Program-made: the position numbers and the translations under genes
The notes under the pieces: model-generated
Databases searched by the model: none
Told to the model about the DNA's origin: nothing
Seen by the model: the letters and a program-made list of their open reading frames with translations, nothing else
Source: Phorcus lineatus
Taxonomy: Eukaryota; Mollusca; Gastropoda; Trochida; Trochidae
Length of the DNA: 64,000 nucleotides
NCBI GenBank assembly: GCA_921293015.1
Contig: OV121098.1
Coordinates: forward strand, 15,752,161-15,816,160
Direction of reading: 5' to 3'
Shown here: positions 1-11,017 of the stretch, piece after piece
Position numbering within the stretch: position 1 is the first letter of the stretch
Layout of the letters: each line of letters begins with the position of its first letter

Positions 1-479
1 TCTCAATTAATGTCGACTAGAACCGAACAGAACTTGCACGGACTTTTGATCGAAGAACACCCGTAAGGCATTCATATAATGTTCATTATTCCACGTTTCG
101 TGGAATTTACATTCTATAAATTACCTGTAATCCGGCAAAACGGTACACCCATCTTTCGCAAAAAGCAAAGCACATTTCATGGGTCATGTTGAAGCTGTGG
201 AAATACCGCCCGTGGAGCATTCCATTTCGACCCTGGTCGAAACATCCGGTATAACCTGTTTAACAATGTTTTACAATATTATTCGATATGGTTTTCCTGG
301 AATAATAACATTGCTGTCACCTACATACATTGTACACAAAGACCTTGTATCTTGTATCTTGTACAAAGACCTGACATGTAAAGTCATTGGTTTTATTACC
401 AGCACAACGCAGGAGTGGGCGGGGTGTCATTTGAATAATATTCTTATATCATTATCTTATATGAGGTTGTAGCATAATA
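1..479. other. Unassigned sequence, no gene seen
   Basis: AT-rich sequence before the minisatellite. A 97-codon open frame at 179-472 has no recognisable motif, no splice context I would defend and no hydrophobic or cysteine pattern, so I treat it as chance. Confidence 0.4.
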
Positions 480-1440
480 AATATGAAGTTATAGGGCTTT
501 TTGAAGAATGGTGAAGATGAAGTTAAAGGGCTTTTTAAAAAAGATGAAGATGTAGTAATAGGGCTTTTTAAAAAAGATGAAGATGAAGATGAAGTTATAG
601 GGCTTTTTGAAGAATAGTGAAGATGAAGTTATAGGGCTTTCTAAAACATGATGAAGATTAAGGTATGATGAGGCTTTTGAAAACAGATGAAGATGAAGTT
701 ATAGGCCTTTTTGAAGAATGGTGAAGATGAAGTTATAGGCCTTTTTGAAGAATGGTGAAGATGAAGTTATAGGACTTTTTAAAGCATGATGAAGATGACG
801 TTCTAAGGCTTTTCAAAACAGATGAAGATGAAGTTATAGAGCTTTTTAAAACATATGAAGATAAAGTAATAGGGTTATGAAATCATGATTCAAATGCTTC
901 ACTAAGGCTTATTAAAAGAATGACGAAGATTCTGTCTTAGGACCTTATTAAAAGCACGATGAAAATTTTACCCTGTAGCTGTTTTAAGGCAAGATGAAGA
1001 AGCGGTTCCAGGGCTTATTGAAAGCAAGATGCAGAAACTTTTTAAGGCTTATTCAAGGTATGATGAGGATGCTATTTTATTTTATTCAAGGCAAGACGAA
1101 GATGGTGTTTCTAGGCATGATCAAGTTGTTTTTCTAATTCTTATTCAAGGCATGGGGGAGATGTTACTTTAGGGTTTATTCAAGACATGTTCAAGATTTT
1201 CGTTTAGAGCTCATTCAAGACATGATGAAGATGCTATCTTGAGTTTTATTCAAGGCATGATAAGGACGCTGTATTCTTTTGCTTATCAGCCGCATGATGA
1301 AAATGCAATTTAAGGGCTTAATCAAAGCATGAAGGTGTCATTCTAATGCTTATTCAAGACATGATGAAGATGGTATTTCAAGGCTTATTCATGGCACGAT
1401 GAAGATGTTGTTGAAAACATGATGTCAGGGTGTTTACAAT
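480..1440. repeat. Degenerate minisatellite (GATGAAGATGAAGTTATAGGGCTTTTT-type)
   Basis: Roughly 25 imperfect units share the pattern 'gatgaagatgaagttatag' followed by 'ggctttttgaa' or 'ggctttttaaaa'. The units are regular, about 30-40 bp, up to position 880, then become longer (50-60 bp) and more diverged to about 1440. They do not hold one reading frame, so this is non-coding tandem repeat DNA rather than an acidic-repeat protein. Confidence 0.8.
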
Positions 1441-2344
1441 CTTGTTGAGATGCTGTTTTAGGTAGTTGCCGACGGCAAGGGAGAGCTTTTATCATACAAT
1501 ACAAGAACGGGAAAAATCCTCATTTGTTTTTCTCACAATATTTAAGATGATATGCACGAAATACATTTGACACTTAAACATGAATTGTTTGGATACATAC
1601 GCAAATAGCCTTGGCGGTTTGTTGACGCAAGCGCAGAGCCTTCCCTCTGGTTCTGAGACTGGTAGGAATCTGAACATTGCTCATCAACATATTGTGTCTG
1701 TGTGACGTCACAGACGATGAAGACGAGGAAGATTGTGGTAGTTTTCATCACGAGAACTGAAAGCGATGAAATGTGATAATCGTTTTTCAATCTAAATAAA
1801 TAATTATTGACAGGTCTATATAATGTTTTTTTCCCTGACCTCATATGAAGAAGAAAGTACATTTGGCATAAAGAAATGTTTATTAAGGAAAATTATAAGA
1901 AATACATTGTTAAAAAAACGCGCAACTGTTCCTTTAATGGTTGAGTATGAGATACTAGTAAGGACCACTCAAAACCTTTGTTTCTTATCGGCTTATCTCT
2001 TCCAAGTACGTTTGATGTTCATATTATACCAGTTTTAACTAATAAGTTTATAATGTATGAATTATATATAAAATAGCATGATCCATGATTTGACTCGAAT
2101 TCACATCAAGAACGAGCGATTCCCAGTTTCTTTTCTTAAACGTTTATAAAACAACTTAAACGTTATTATTTTGGGTCTACCAATCAAAATGAATAGCATT
2201 TACGTTAAACTAAATACTTCTACGGTAATACTTATCTGGGGCCAGTAAACGTCAGTACTACGGCCTCCGCACTGAATACTGCAACGCAATCGATATCTAC
2301 CGAGAATAGATAGGCGCATTTAACCAGTCGCGTATTCATGCAGA
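1441..2344. other. Unassigned sequence upstream of gene A
   Basis: No gene or repeat recognised. One perfect CRE-like octamer (TGACGTCA) lies near 1703. Open frames here overlap on both strands and carry no family motif. Confidence 0.4.
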
Positions 2345-2363
2345 GTTCCCGGTCGCCGGGAAC
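2345..2363. promoter_or_regulatory. Inverted motif GTTCCCG-N5-CGGGAAC upstream of gene A
   Basis: GTTCCCGGTCGCCGGGAAC consists of two perfect 8-bp arms around 3 nt, or 7-bp arms around 5 nt. The same half-sites with the same 5-nt spacing recur upstream of gene C (18337-18355), and with a 2-nt spacing upstream of gene B (10167-10182). A dimeric transcription-factor site is a reasonable inference; which factor is unknown. The TTCC/GGAA half-sites only loosely resemble a STAT or Ets-type site. Confidence 0.45.
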
Positions 2364-2558
2364 ATTAGAATATAGAGCATTCCAGCCAGAGATTATAAAC
2401 GCTCTCGCAAACACAACCATGACGAACTGGATTTTCCTAACTTTCGCCTCCGCAAAAAGGTCGCTATAACATTTCGTCTTTGACGATATGCTTTTGCCTG
2501 ATTCTTACAAATTTGACTAAATTTTGACGTCTAACCCTATATCCTATTATCTCACAAG
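2364..2558 (+). promoter_or_regulatory. Candidate promoter and non-coding first exon of gene A
   Basis: A TATA-like 'gattataaac' (about 2390) is followed by the core 'ctctcgcaaacacaaccatg' (2403-2422) and, 134 nt beyond the end of that core, by a strong splice donor CACAAG|GTAAGT with the exon ending at 2558. The same order (core, then donor 113-147 nt later) recurs at 6584-6720 and 18393-18561. I infer a shared 5' untranslated exon spliced to the acceptor at 3844. The transcription start is not defined by sequence. Confidence 0.4.
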
Positions 2559-2901
2559 GTAAGTCATGTAAATTGATCACTGTTTTGTAACCTATTATGT
2601 AAGCGTAACGTTACTGTTCGCCTGTGTCTACTGCATGATCAAACCTATCACGTAATCCTATGAATCCATCACAAACACAGGCGGCTGGGTCATTTATAAC
2701 TACATTCACGTTAGAATTTGATTATCCAAGAACAGATAAAAAGAGCCATTAGATGTAGCTCATCAGTCATAGCATTATAGACTTATTGAATGAGAAACCA
2801 TGAGTGGAGTATCCTCTTCTCACAGAGGTATCTCCGGCATTATTTCTTTATAATTGTTTATTTCGTTAAAGTACATGTAGGCCATCGGCCCATGGTACAT
2901 A

Positions 2902-3324
2902 TCATTGGTCCACAGGTTTGCGATAATTAGTCGCATAGAGAATAAACATAGCCATACGTTTAATCAATTCCTTGTTAGAACTGGACAGCAAGAGGTTGAA
3001 TGTATGTATTGAAGGGTTAACAAAGTACTTATGAGGTATAAACTGATTTCTAAGATTTCTGTAAGCTTTACAAACAAGTAAAAAATGATATTCATTTTCG
3101 ATATTACCACTCTTACATATTGTGCATATCCTTTGATTCCTAGGAACATTATGATACCTTCCAGTTTCGATGTTTAAATTATGAGAACTACAGCGGAAAC
3201 GTGCTAAAACTGTTCGAAATTTATCAAGATTAAGTGATAACAAATATGGCTCAATGGTGAAAACAGTCTTAAATTGGGAATACACAAACATCTTAGAGCA
3301 GAGCGGCATGCCAATTCTGTTCAT
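2902..3324 (-). mobile_element. LINE (non-LTR retrotransposon) 3' fragment
   Basis: The - strand encodes 140 residues typical of the extreme C-terminus of LINE reverse-transcriptase proteins: an RFRCSSHNLNIETGRY segment, then the zinc-knuckle-like CTICKSGNIENEYHFLLVC, then a FNLLLSSSN...IKRMAMFI helix. The rest of the element is missing, so this is a 5'-truncated dead copy, probably inside the first intron of gene A. The same tail architecture occurs at 19808-20099. The clade (CR1, L2 or RTE-like) is not resolved. Confidence 0.75.
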
Positions 3325-3844
3325 AAATAGCTTTTAACCTAAATTCAAATTCTGCCAAAAACGTTATTTCTTTAAGGAACATAGGACGGATCTATCTTTG
3401 TTGGGAGAGAATGGAGAAGGCGGCGGGGGGATTCGTGAAAAACGACCAAGGAGCCTCAAATGCATTTCGATCTTAATCGTTTTGTTGTTGCTATCTGAGT
3501 ACTTTTCTGATTGAAATTTTAGAGGATTTTCCTGCTTACACATAATATATTAGTCACACTTGTATCGGAGTAATAATTTATCGCGCGATAAAGTCTAAGA
3601 AGTTTATTAAAACGTTATTTGGGCGATCGATTTTGATACTCAAATCTGACCGATTATCGAATAAGTTCACTTTCGACTGTAGCGATTCCATTTCCATTTT
3701 AATGGCGTAAAGTGTCTGAATAGGGCCTGCACTTCTATTTACGGAACTTTGTCCCAATCATTGCTAGGCAAGTTTTCTATGTGGAAAGTGGACATATGGA
3801 AAATATATATGATATTTCAGGTATTGTGTGTATCACTCTTCCAG
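3325..3844. other. Likely end of 5' intron of gene A
   Basis: No coding signal. The stretch ends in a pyrimidine-rich acceptor 'atcactcttccag' at 3844, exactly 10 nt before the gene A start codon. Acceptors sit at the same 10-nt distance in genes B (11007) and C (20900). Confidence 0.45.
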
Positions 3845-3854
3845 ACAATCCATT

Positions 3855-5479
3855 ATGGCGGCCAAGGACCGTATGGAGAAACACTTTTACTGTCCGATCT
3901 GTCAGGATCAATACAACAATCCAAGGCGTCTCACCTGTGGCCATGTCTATTGTCATGGGTGTGTCGATGACCTTATCAGAAAAACTACAGGATACTATTT
4001 GATTCGGCGAGGAACGGTACAAGTGTTTGGATTCAAATGTCCTGAATGTCGAAAAGTTATGAGGATTCCTCGACCAGAAGAACCGCGTGACAGATGGGTT
4101 CTCCAGATTAATAAAGATTTCAAAATTAATGGCATTCTGGCCGATTTTAAAGGTATTTACAATCTTTTATCTATTTCAGCTTATAATCTTTCATCTTTCA
4201 TTAAATGAACCTTGATGATTATCGACATCTGTGCATCATTCTGTTTATCTCCGGAAGAGTTGATAATATACCAGCTAACTTGTTGGGTTTTTTTCCTTGA
4301 TAATTTAGATTGTACAAAAAGGAATTTCTCTGCATCACTGTAATAAATCGGAAGAATACAAGACTGAAGCTAAACCAATGATCTCAAAACCATTAAAGTT
4401 AAACACATAAATAGAAATGTTGTACTTTCATTCTGTGTTATATGTCTGCAGAAATGCTTGAAGATGAGAAGGAGGTGGAAAAAAAGAAGAAGGAGAGCGT
4501 ACCGGAAAAAGTCAACAAAGTCGAGATTCAAACCCAAACATCAACACCAGCAGTCCAAGCAAACATAGCAGTAGATACAGCAATCATAGATGAAGCAAAA
4601 CCCAAAACAACATTGAAGCAGGTCAAAGGGAAGTTCCTGAAAGTCATTGAGGTCAATGACAGGATAAAATCACAAGGATTATGTGATCTGGTTGTACTTG
4701 TTCAAAACGGTGAACGAATCATCGTTACCCCTGATTTTGAAGAAAAACAACTTCTTGCCTTCAGACTGAATGAGGAAAACAATGTTGAGAGAAACCGAGC
4801 ATTGGAACTTTCCTGCAGGCCATGGAGAATATGCAAGGTTAGCGAAACTCAGGTAGCTGTGACCGGAAGTGAACCTGACGGGGTCATAATCTTCACGGTC
4901 AAGGACGACAATCAATTAACGATCATTCAGGACAGGTTAATCAGTACCAAGAAGTCCTATTATGGTATTGCAGCACTTCCTGAATCTTTCGTCCTGACAA
5001 CAAAAGACAACGTCGACATTGTCAGAGCCCTAGATGGAAAGGCCCTTAGCGAATTCAAAGTCTCAACTCCAAATGTAAAATTCCCTGATATTACTTATGC
5101 TGCAATTACAACTACTGACAACATCGTTGTAACCGACTCCGAAGCAATGGTATCATATTGTGTCAACCAGGAGGGGAAGGTCCTATGGAAGAAGAAGATG
5201 AATTCCCTTGGAGTTGCTTCTGATGCTTCTGAAAGGATCTTCTTTGTGGACCATGAAAAAGCAGTTGTCTATCTCTTCACAAACAGAGGGAGATTTACCA
5301 GTAGAGTGGTAGAAAAGTCGGAATCTTTCACGAAACCATCGGGTATTGCTTTGGACAAAATGGGTCGCCTATACGTCATATGTAACAACAACACTATCAC
5401 CATTTGGGAGCTTGAGGAAACAGAGGACTGGGACCTAAACCATACAACAACATCGCAAATTGGGACCTGCAAGAACTAA
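3855..5479 (+). CDS. Gene A: RING finger / NHL-like beta-propeller protein (TRIM-like E3 ubiquitin ligase)
   Basis: Two coding exons, join(3855-4152, 4452-5479), give 441 residues. The donor AAAG|GTATTT and acceptor TCTGCAG agree in phase 1, splitting the codon of residue 100. Residues 13-65 form a C3HC4 RING: CPIC at 13-16, C28, H30, C33, C36 and CPEC at 62-65. A Lys/Glu-rich linker (about 101-160) leads into a propeller-like region (about 160-425) that ends in an NHL-type repeat, PSGIALDKMGRLYVICNNN (from about 395). No B-box is visible. RING-NHL proteins are typically E3 ubiquitin ligases that bind substrate or RNA through the propeller; that role is inferred here. The ATG at 3855 is chosen because RING alignment and the 10-nt leader match genes B and C. 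The ORF is intact, so this is the best functional copy. Its RING resembles C, its propeller B. Confidence 0.85.
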
Positions 5480-5652
5480 GTTCTGAGACCTTAATTATAC
5501 AGCATCATCGTCAATTTGAAGCTGGGCGATACAAGAGACAGATGCATATTCTTGTGTCAAACAAAAACTTTGAAGTAGTTGCGCTTTGACTAAAAAGGAC
5601 TATGGACTAGTAACATCTGATAAAGTAGACATTTCTTAAAGGTATAACTCCA

Positions 5653-5658
5653 AATAAA
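5653..5658 (+). terminator. Polyadenylation signal AATAAA of gene A
   Basis: AATAAA lies 174 nt after the gene A stop codon. Its position fits a short 3' UTR; the cleavage site cannot be placed by eye. Confidence 0.5.
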
Positions 5659-5659
5659 G

Positions 5660-6499
5660 AGTTAAATTTGATATTTTCTTATATTACAAACATGCCTGGT
5701 ATTAAAGTTTAATAATGGTAATGTGAGTAACAGTCATTCTGAAATGAACGCGAGAAGTATTTTTTACATATCCATTTAGTGACCCTGGTCGTTATGTGTC
5801 AACGTGATTTGAAAACAGTGTATTTTTATTTCGTATTGAATAACATGAAACGTGAACGGGTTTTTAATTGGTTTTCGTTGATATAAATTATATTACATTA
5901 CCCAATTTATGATCTATAAAAGCTGGGACTACATTTGACTGGGCGAATGAACATCATGACATAGTCGGTGTTCGTCGTGCATGAATACAATGACAAAGTT
6001 AATATCTAAGACTAGTAGTTTCCCAATGTACAGTAAATATCCATAAATTTGACTTGGAAGGAAAAATGATAATAAACTCCAATTCTTCACTTTTTGTTGA
6101 TAATTCTTATAGTAATCGATATATTTAAGAATTCCCAATGTTCACATTATACTTGTGTGATAATCATAGTTCAAATTAATGCAAAACATTTCGATTAGCC
6201 CTTGCTAATTTGAAAATTGAAACGACTTTTAAAAAGCTCTAATCCTTGTTTTTACTACATAATTTTCATTTCAACAGACTATTGATAATTTTGATACGCT
6301 CATATTAACTGTGAATCAGGATGTGTTAATACGAATACCAATCGTACTCATAACGCATAAAACTAAGAATGATACCATTTTACGTGTTTTTATGATATGT
6401 TGATTAAGTTATTGAACAATTTCGTAAATCTAGAACCATAATCATAATCATAAACCCTCTTTAATGTTCTGAGGCTTGCAATTTTAAGAAAGAGGAGAA
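5660..6499. other. Intergenic, nothing recognised
   Basis: AT-rich sequence between the gene A polyadenylation signal and the next leader-like module. Short open frames only. Confidence 0.4.
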
Positions 6500-6720
6500 A
6501 GGCCCATTTTGCGTAGTCACTGAAATTTTTCCGATTGCCACGAACAATACAATATAGAATACCACCACGGCGCGATAAAAAAAGCACTCGCGAACGCAAC
6601 CATGACGTAGTGGCTTTTCACTATGTAGTACTTTCACTATGCAAATAGTCAGTGATTCTAAAGGTTCGTGTATCACTGTTGTGCAAGATTTTAAGAACGA
6701 TATCTGCTTATGTCTTTAAG
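6500..6720 (+). promoter_or_regulatory. Second copy of leader module, candidate for gene B
   Basis: The core 'gcactcgcgaacgcaaccat' at 6584-6603 closely matches the gene A leader, and a donor TTTAAG|GTGAAT follows at 6720. A decayed form of the inverted motif (near 'ttccgattgccacgaac', about 6528) precedes it. It lies 4.3 kb before the gene B ATG, so it could be the gene B promoter and first exon, or a dead duplicate left from the tandem duplication of the locus. Confidence 0.35.
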
Positions 6721-7014
6721 GTGAATCGTGCTACATGTTTTGGCTGATTAGATGTGTATGTAAACTGGATATATTTCTATTTTCAGTCATCATTAAACTC
6801 GTACTTTTCATTATAGGCCTTTGTTAAATGGATGTGTAATGAACCAACAAGGGCCTTCATCGGTTAGTTGATCTCCGTTATAAAGGAAATAATTTTTTTC
6901 ACAGACACTACATGAGTTGCAATACTTCATCAATGGTGGATTATAATCGAGATAACTGACAGCTGTTGATAAGTATCGGTAAGGAGGCAATAGACATACA
7001 TGTATCTGGAGGCC

Positions 7015-7485
7015 ACCATTATGATCGAAAACCGGACAATTTGTCGTGGTAGTTGCCTTTGAAAGAAACAAACGAAAACTGTACCATATATTAGGTATAA
7101 AAGGATGAATGTTTGAGAATTTTCGTATCAATATCATTATAATTTTATTTCGACACGTAAGAAAGCAAAATTAAACGTCATGAAAAACCGGACAATTTGT
7201 CGTGGTAGTAAAAGCAACAAACGAATTTGAAAAAAAAATCCATGTTAATCAGACAGGATAGATACGAGATTATTGTGTAGTTACTAGTAATTATACACAT
7301 TGGAGTATTAATTTAGCTTGTTTTTCTTATGTAACAGTGCCGGCTTTCGATTTGCATCAAAAACTGTACATGATCATATTTTAGGCATTAAAGATGAATA
7401 TTTGAGTTTTTCTGTATCAATATTATGATAATTTTATTTAGACACGTAAAAAAAACAAAATTCAATGTCATGAAAAACACGGAAT
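7015..7485. repeat. Diverged tandem duplication, about 285-bp spacing
   Basis: Sequence around 7078-7190 ('ctgtaccatatattaggtat ... atgaaaaaccgg') recurs at 7362-7478 ('ctgtacatgatcatatttta ... atgaaaaacacgg') with many substitutions. The motif 'accggacaatttgtcgtggt' also appears twice (about 7030 and 7187). No coding content. Confidence 0.6.
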
Positions 7486-10166
7486 GGTGTAGACCCCATA
7501 GTCAAAGAAAATGGTGCAACTGCATATCATACACACAAGTCGTCTACAGTTTGGCGAGTCTCAGTCAAGTGGCATCTGCTATTCACAGAATCTCGCTTGT
7601 AGCAAAGTTTCAAGACCTTTGACCGAGAGATGAACCAAATCGTGCCCAACCAAGGGCCATAACTCCCGCACCCGCACTTCGGAGGCACATAAACTATCAG
7701 CATCACCTTCAGACAGCAATAAAACAAATAGCAAACAACAACATGACTGGTCTTTGGCACCTTCCAGCCAAGACTTTCAGAAATCGTCTACATCAGCACG
7801 TTAAACAATGACATCTCCTTTGGCACAGTATAAGTGGATTACGTGGGCACACATTGTTTTATCCGTTTGGAGAACAACTTAACTTAAAGTTCATATTACT
7901 TTCTACAATGATCTGTTGAGGTTATTTACAATTACGCCGGTTTTTCCCCGCCCTGAGGCAAAGATTACCTATCCAATTTCCTGTTAGTAAAAAAGAAATT
8001 TTACGAAGTGCAATTTTAGTTACGCACCGGAACAGAAGCCAAAATAAGCGGGGAAATGGTACTTGATTGGATAGGTGTATCCCATTATCTAAGGCGATTT
8101 AGTCTGTTATTTATTTATTACAATTGTCAAAACAGAATGGCGACTATAGGACAGAAATACGTGCCAAATTTCCGATATCACTGCAAATGTTTTGAAGAGG
8201 CATATATATGCACCGTGGTCGAATTTTAGAAGTTTCGTTTCAAGAATAGAATCTTTGCTATTATTTCCTACGCACGTGGGACGCCAAAAAAGGAACTCAG
8301 TCAATCGATCTCATTAGTTGTTGAGCGCGTCAAGAGATAGGAAAGAAATAAAGGAAAAACTGAACTAAACATAACAATGCAGACCTGTAGTCAGATCAAA
8401 AGACGTTCTTAATGTAAAATGTTGATGATGTAAGACTCTTCTAACCTTTTATTTCATTTTTGTTAACAAATAAGTTTGTACAACAATGAATACACCTGCA
8501 AGTTTCGTCCTTTAAAGAGTACGTTGTTGGAGTCTAATATTTCAAAAATGGTATTATTACCTACGAGGGCAATCATATCGGGGTTAATATTTTTCATACG
8601 ATGCCCTAGGGCAACATATCACTTTTTCATTGTGACGTCACGTAAAAAACAATGCTTTGACGTCACAGTTCGCCTATGACGTTGTGTTCCAAATGCGCCT
8701 ATGCCTATGCTTGGATGTTGATTTTGATTAGTTCCTTTGATTTCTCGACTTCGGTAATAAACATAATATCCTCTATTTATCTACCAAAGATAGAGTTCTG
8801 TTTCTGTGGCTGTATGGTGACAATAAACAGGTTATGATGGAAACCCGGACAATGGCGCGCGCAAAAGACTCAGACGCAATTTTTAAAACCTTGATACAGT
8901 ACCATATCAGTAGTTAATTCTAATATCAAACAAACTGGTTAAAATTATGTTTTCTAAAGCAGTTTATATAGATTTATGCGATTTGCTCTACAATCTGATT
9001 AAAATCAGATGACGTATCGCGCGCCTAACATTTGTCCATCATCAATATGCGATTCTAACATCTGACACTATCCCGCTAGAGGGGTCACCAGTTTGACATT
9101 CGTCCTTGAACTCCCAACCAACTGCCTATTGAGATATAACCAATCAGATTACACGTTACTTCCATTGTTCCATTGGTCACCATTCAAAACGGCATTTGAA
9201 GTACGCGAAATGGCTTGCAGTGATCTCGTAGAAGAAAAAAAATCTCATAGACAAAGCAATTTCGTAGACAGCATTAAATTTCTAGTTCTAAGTCAATATT
9301 GACTATTATTTTTAATTATTATTATCTTTTATAGTAGTTCAAATCATTCCAGGTAGCAATATAGCATCGGGCCAATACTGGCCCAGTGCTGTGTAAAACA
9401 AATATTTAAATGTAACAAAATGTCAAAAGATAAAATATCATACAAACTAACAGAAGGGGACGAAGTGAAATTGTTATCGATCGAGAAATTTGAATATTCA
9501 AAACTAAACCTACACTGTTGCTAACATAGGAGAGGTAATCGAGGTAATATAACTTTCAGATATTGAAGATGACAAAGCCTAGGAAATAATAACAGACACG
9601 AGTAATTCATTTGTAATGATATAGTATATCTATCATATATTATTGATTTATTATTCATTTTAGTTCAGTCAAACGAAAGGCAAAGCATTAGACAGAAGGG
9701 CCTGTTACCTTAATTTATTTTATTAAAAATCAAACAAGAAGTAAAAGTATTGAAAACAACACATGAATATTGGATTACTTTAAAAGTTTCAAAATACAAC
9801 AAAATTTACTATTTATAGGTTTTAATCACTTTATTTCTTTAATCGAACCTATTAGTGTTCGAATCCTTGAGTTTGATAAATAAAGGTTTGTAATTATTGC
9901 GTGTGTACGAAATTGATTTGTCTACGAAATCGCCGCATTCCCGCGAAATAGCTGAAGAATTTTTGGAAATTCCGAACTCAAAGTCGAACAAGTCAAAATT
10001 TTGAATTGTTTACTTGACCGTAAAGATCGTATGGCAATTCTGCCCACTTGTTATGGTAAATCACTACCCTTTCGCGTGTACTGTAAGGTGGTAAAAGCAA
10101 GAAACGAACACGCTTCGCGTCAGATCGTTGTCAGGTTCTGCACACCCCTCGATCGGGTATTGGGCT
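7486..10166. other. Intergenic/intronic stretch upstream of gene B
   Basis: No gene recognised. Two CRE-like TGACGTCA sites lie at about 8634 and 8659. A short palindrome, TCTGATTAAAATCAGA, near 8995 recurs in opposite context near 10950 and may mark the ends of an old DNA element. Open frames are short and lack motifs. Confidence 0.35.
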
Positions 10167-10182
10167 TTGTTCCCGTTCGGGA
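10167..10182. promoter_or_regulatory. Inverted motif GTTCCCG-TT-CGGGAAC upstream of gene B
   Basis: Perfect 7-bp inverted half-sites, identical to those upstream of genes A and C, but with a 2-nt instead of a 5-nt spacer. It lies 836 nt before the gene B ATG. The shortened spacer would change the helical phase of a bound dimer. Confidence 0.4.
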
Positions 10183-10892
10183 ACCAACACCCCGATCAGG
10201 ATATTAAAGCCTTCTAAAACACGGTCAAAAGTGTTGTTTTTCTGTTATACAATTTAATTTCACAATGGCGCATCACGACGAAGGTACCTACACGTATGCA
10301 TACCTTATAAACAAACCTTTCGACCAACTATTGGCAAAACGATGCTGCAATTTGGTCGCTAGCCCGTCCAAACACAGGGCCTTTTTCCTAGCTTTTCTAC
10401 GTTATAGCCGGCAAAAGCATGATTAAAGTCAATTTTCACACAAGTATGAGCAGAATGGCAAGTAAAATACTTTCTAACAATTTCTGAAATTTCTTTTTAC
10501 AGAAATCATAAACCACACATCACGCAAATCTTAGTCTTTGGCTTAGTCTTTGCCAGGAGGACATGGCGCCTGCTGTCAAAATCTACATTTTTCAAATATT
10601 TATATTTACAGTACATGAAATGTGAATATTCAATGATCGCTGAAGAAACATGCTAACTCCAACATGTGTCGCAGCGTGTATGCGATGGAAAATCACCGCG
10701 GAATACACCGAACGAAGCGCTTGGAACAGATCGGCTGTTTCCGCCATGCCTAACTCCGCGCAACACCGAACATACGCTGTATGGAGTCCAGGCTGATAGC
10801 ATTAATAGCCTAGAATTTGATTGGTTAATTCTCGTAAGCCCGGGACATTCAACTTAACGGGGCAGTGTCAGATGGAATATAGCTTGTTAAAC

Positions 10893-10934
10893 TGAAACGA
10901 AACGAAACGGAAATAAAACGAAACGAAATTAAAC
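10893..10934 (+). promoter_or_regulatory. GAAAC repeat tract with an ISRE-like site near gene B
   Basis: The tract 'gaaacgaaacgaaacggaaa' (10894-10913) is followed by further aaaacgaaacgaaa. GAAACGGAAA at 10904-10913 fits the GAAANNGAAA core recognised by interferon regulatory factors. It sits about 100 nt before the gene B start exon. It could equally be a simple-sequence repeat; I did not see an equivalent near A or C. Confidence 0.3.
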
Positions 10935-11017
10935 AAGCGGAATTCCATCTGATTTTAATCAGATTGATTTGCTCTATATACTTTCACCATATAACTATCT
11001 GTTTCAGGAAATTCATA

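Noticed and set aside
4442..4451. ATG at 4442 as an independent start of a propeller-only protein
   Set aside because: It overlaps the TCTGCAG acceptor. The RING exon joins in phase at 4452 and the same layout holds in gene B.
7727..7800. Tc1 transposase HTH fragment (AKTFRNRLHQH)
   Set aside because: Too short and not followed by other Tc1 blocks in order.
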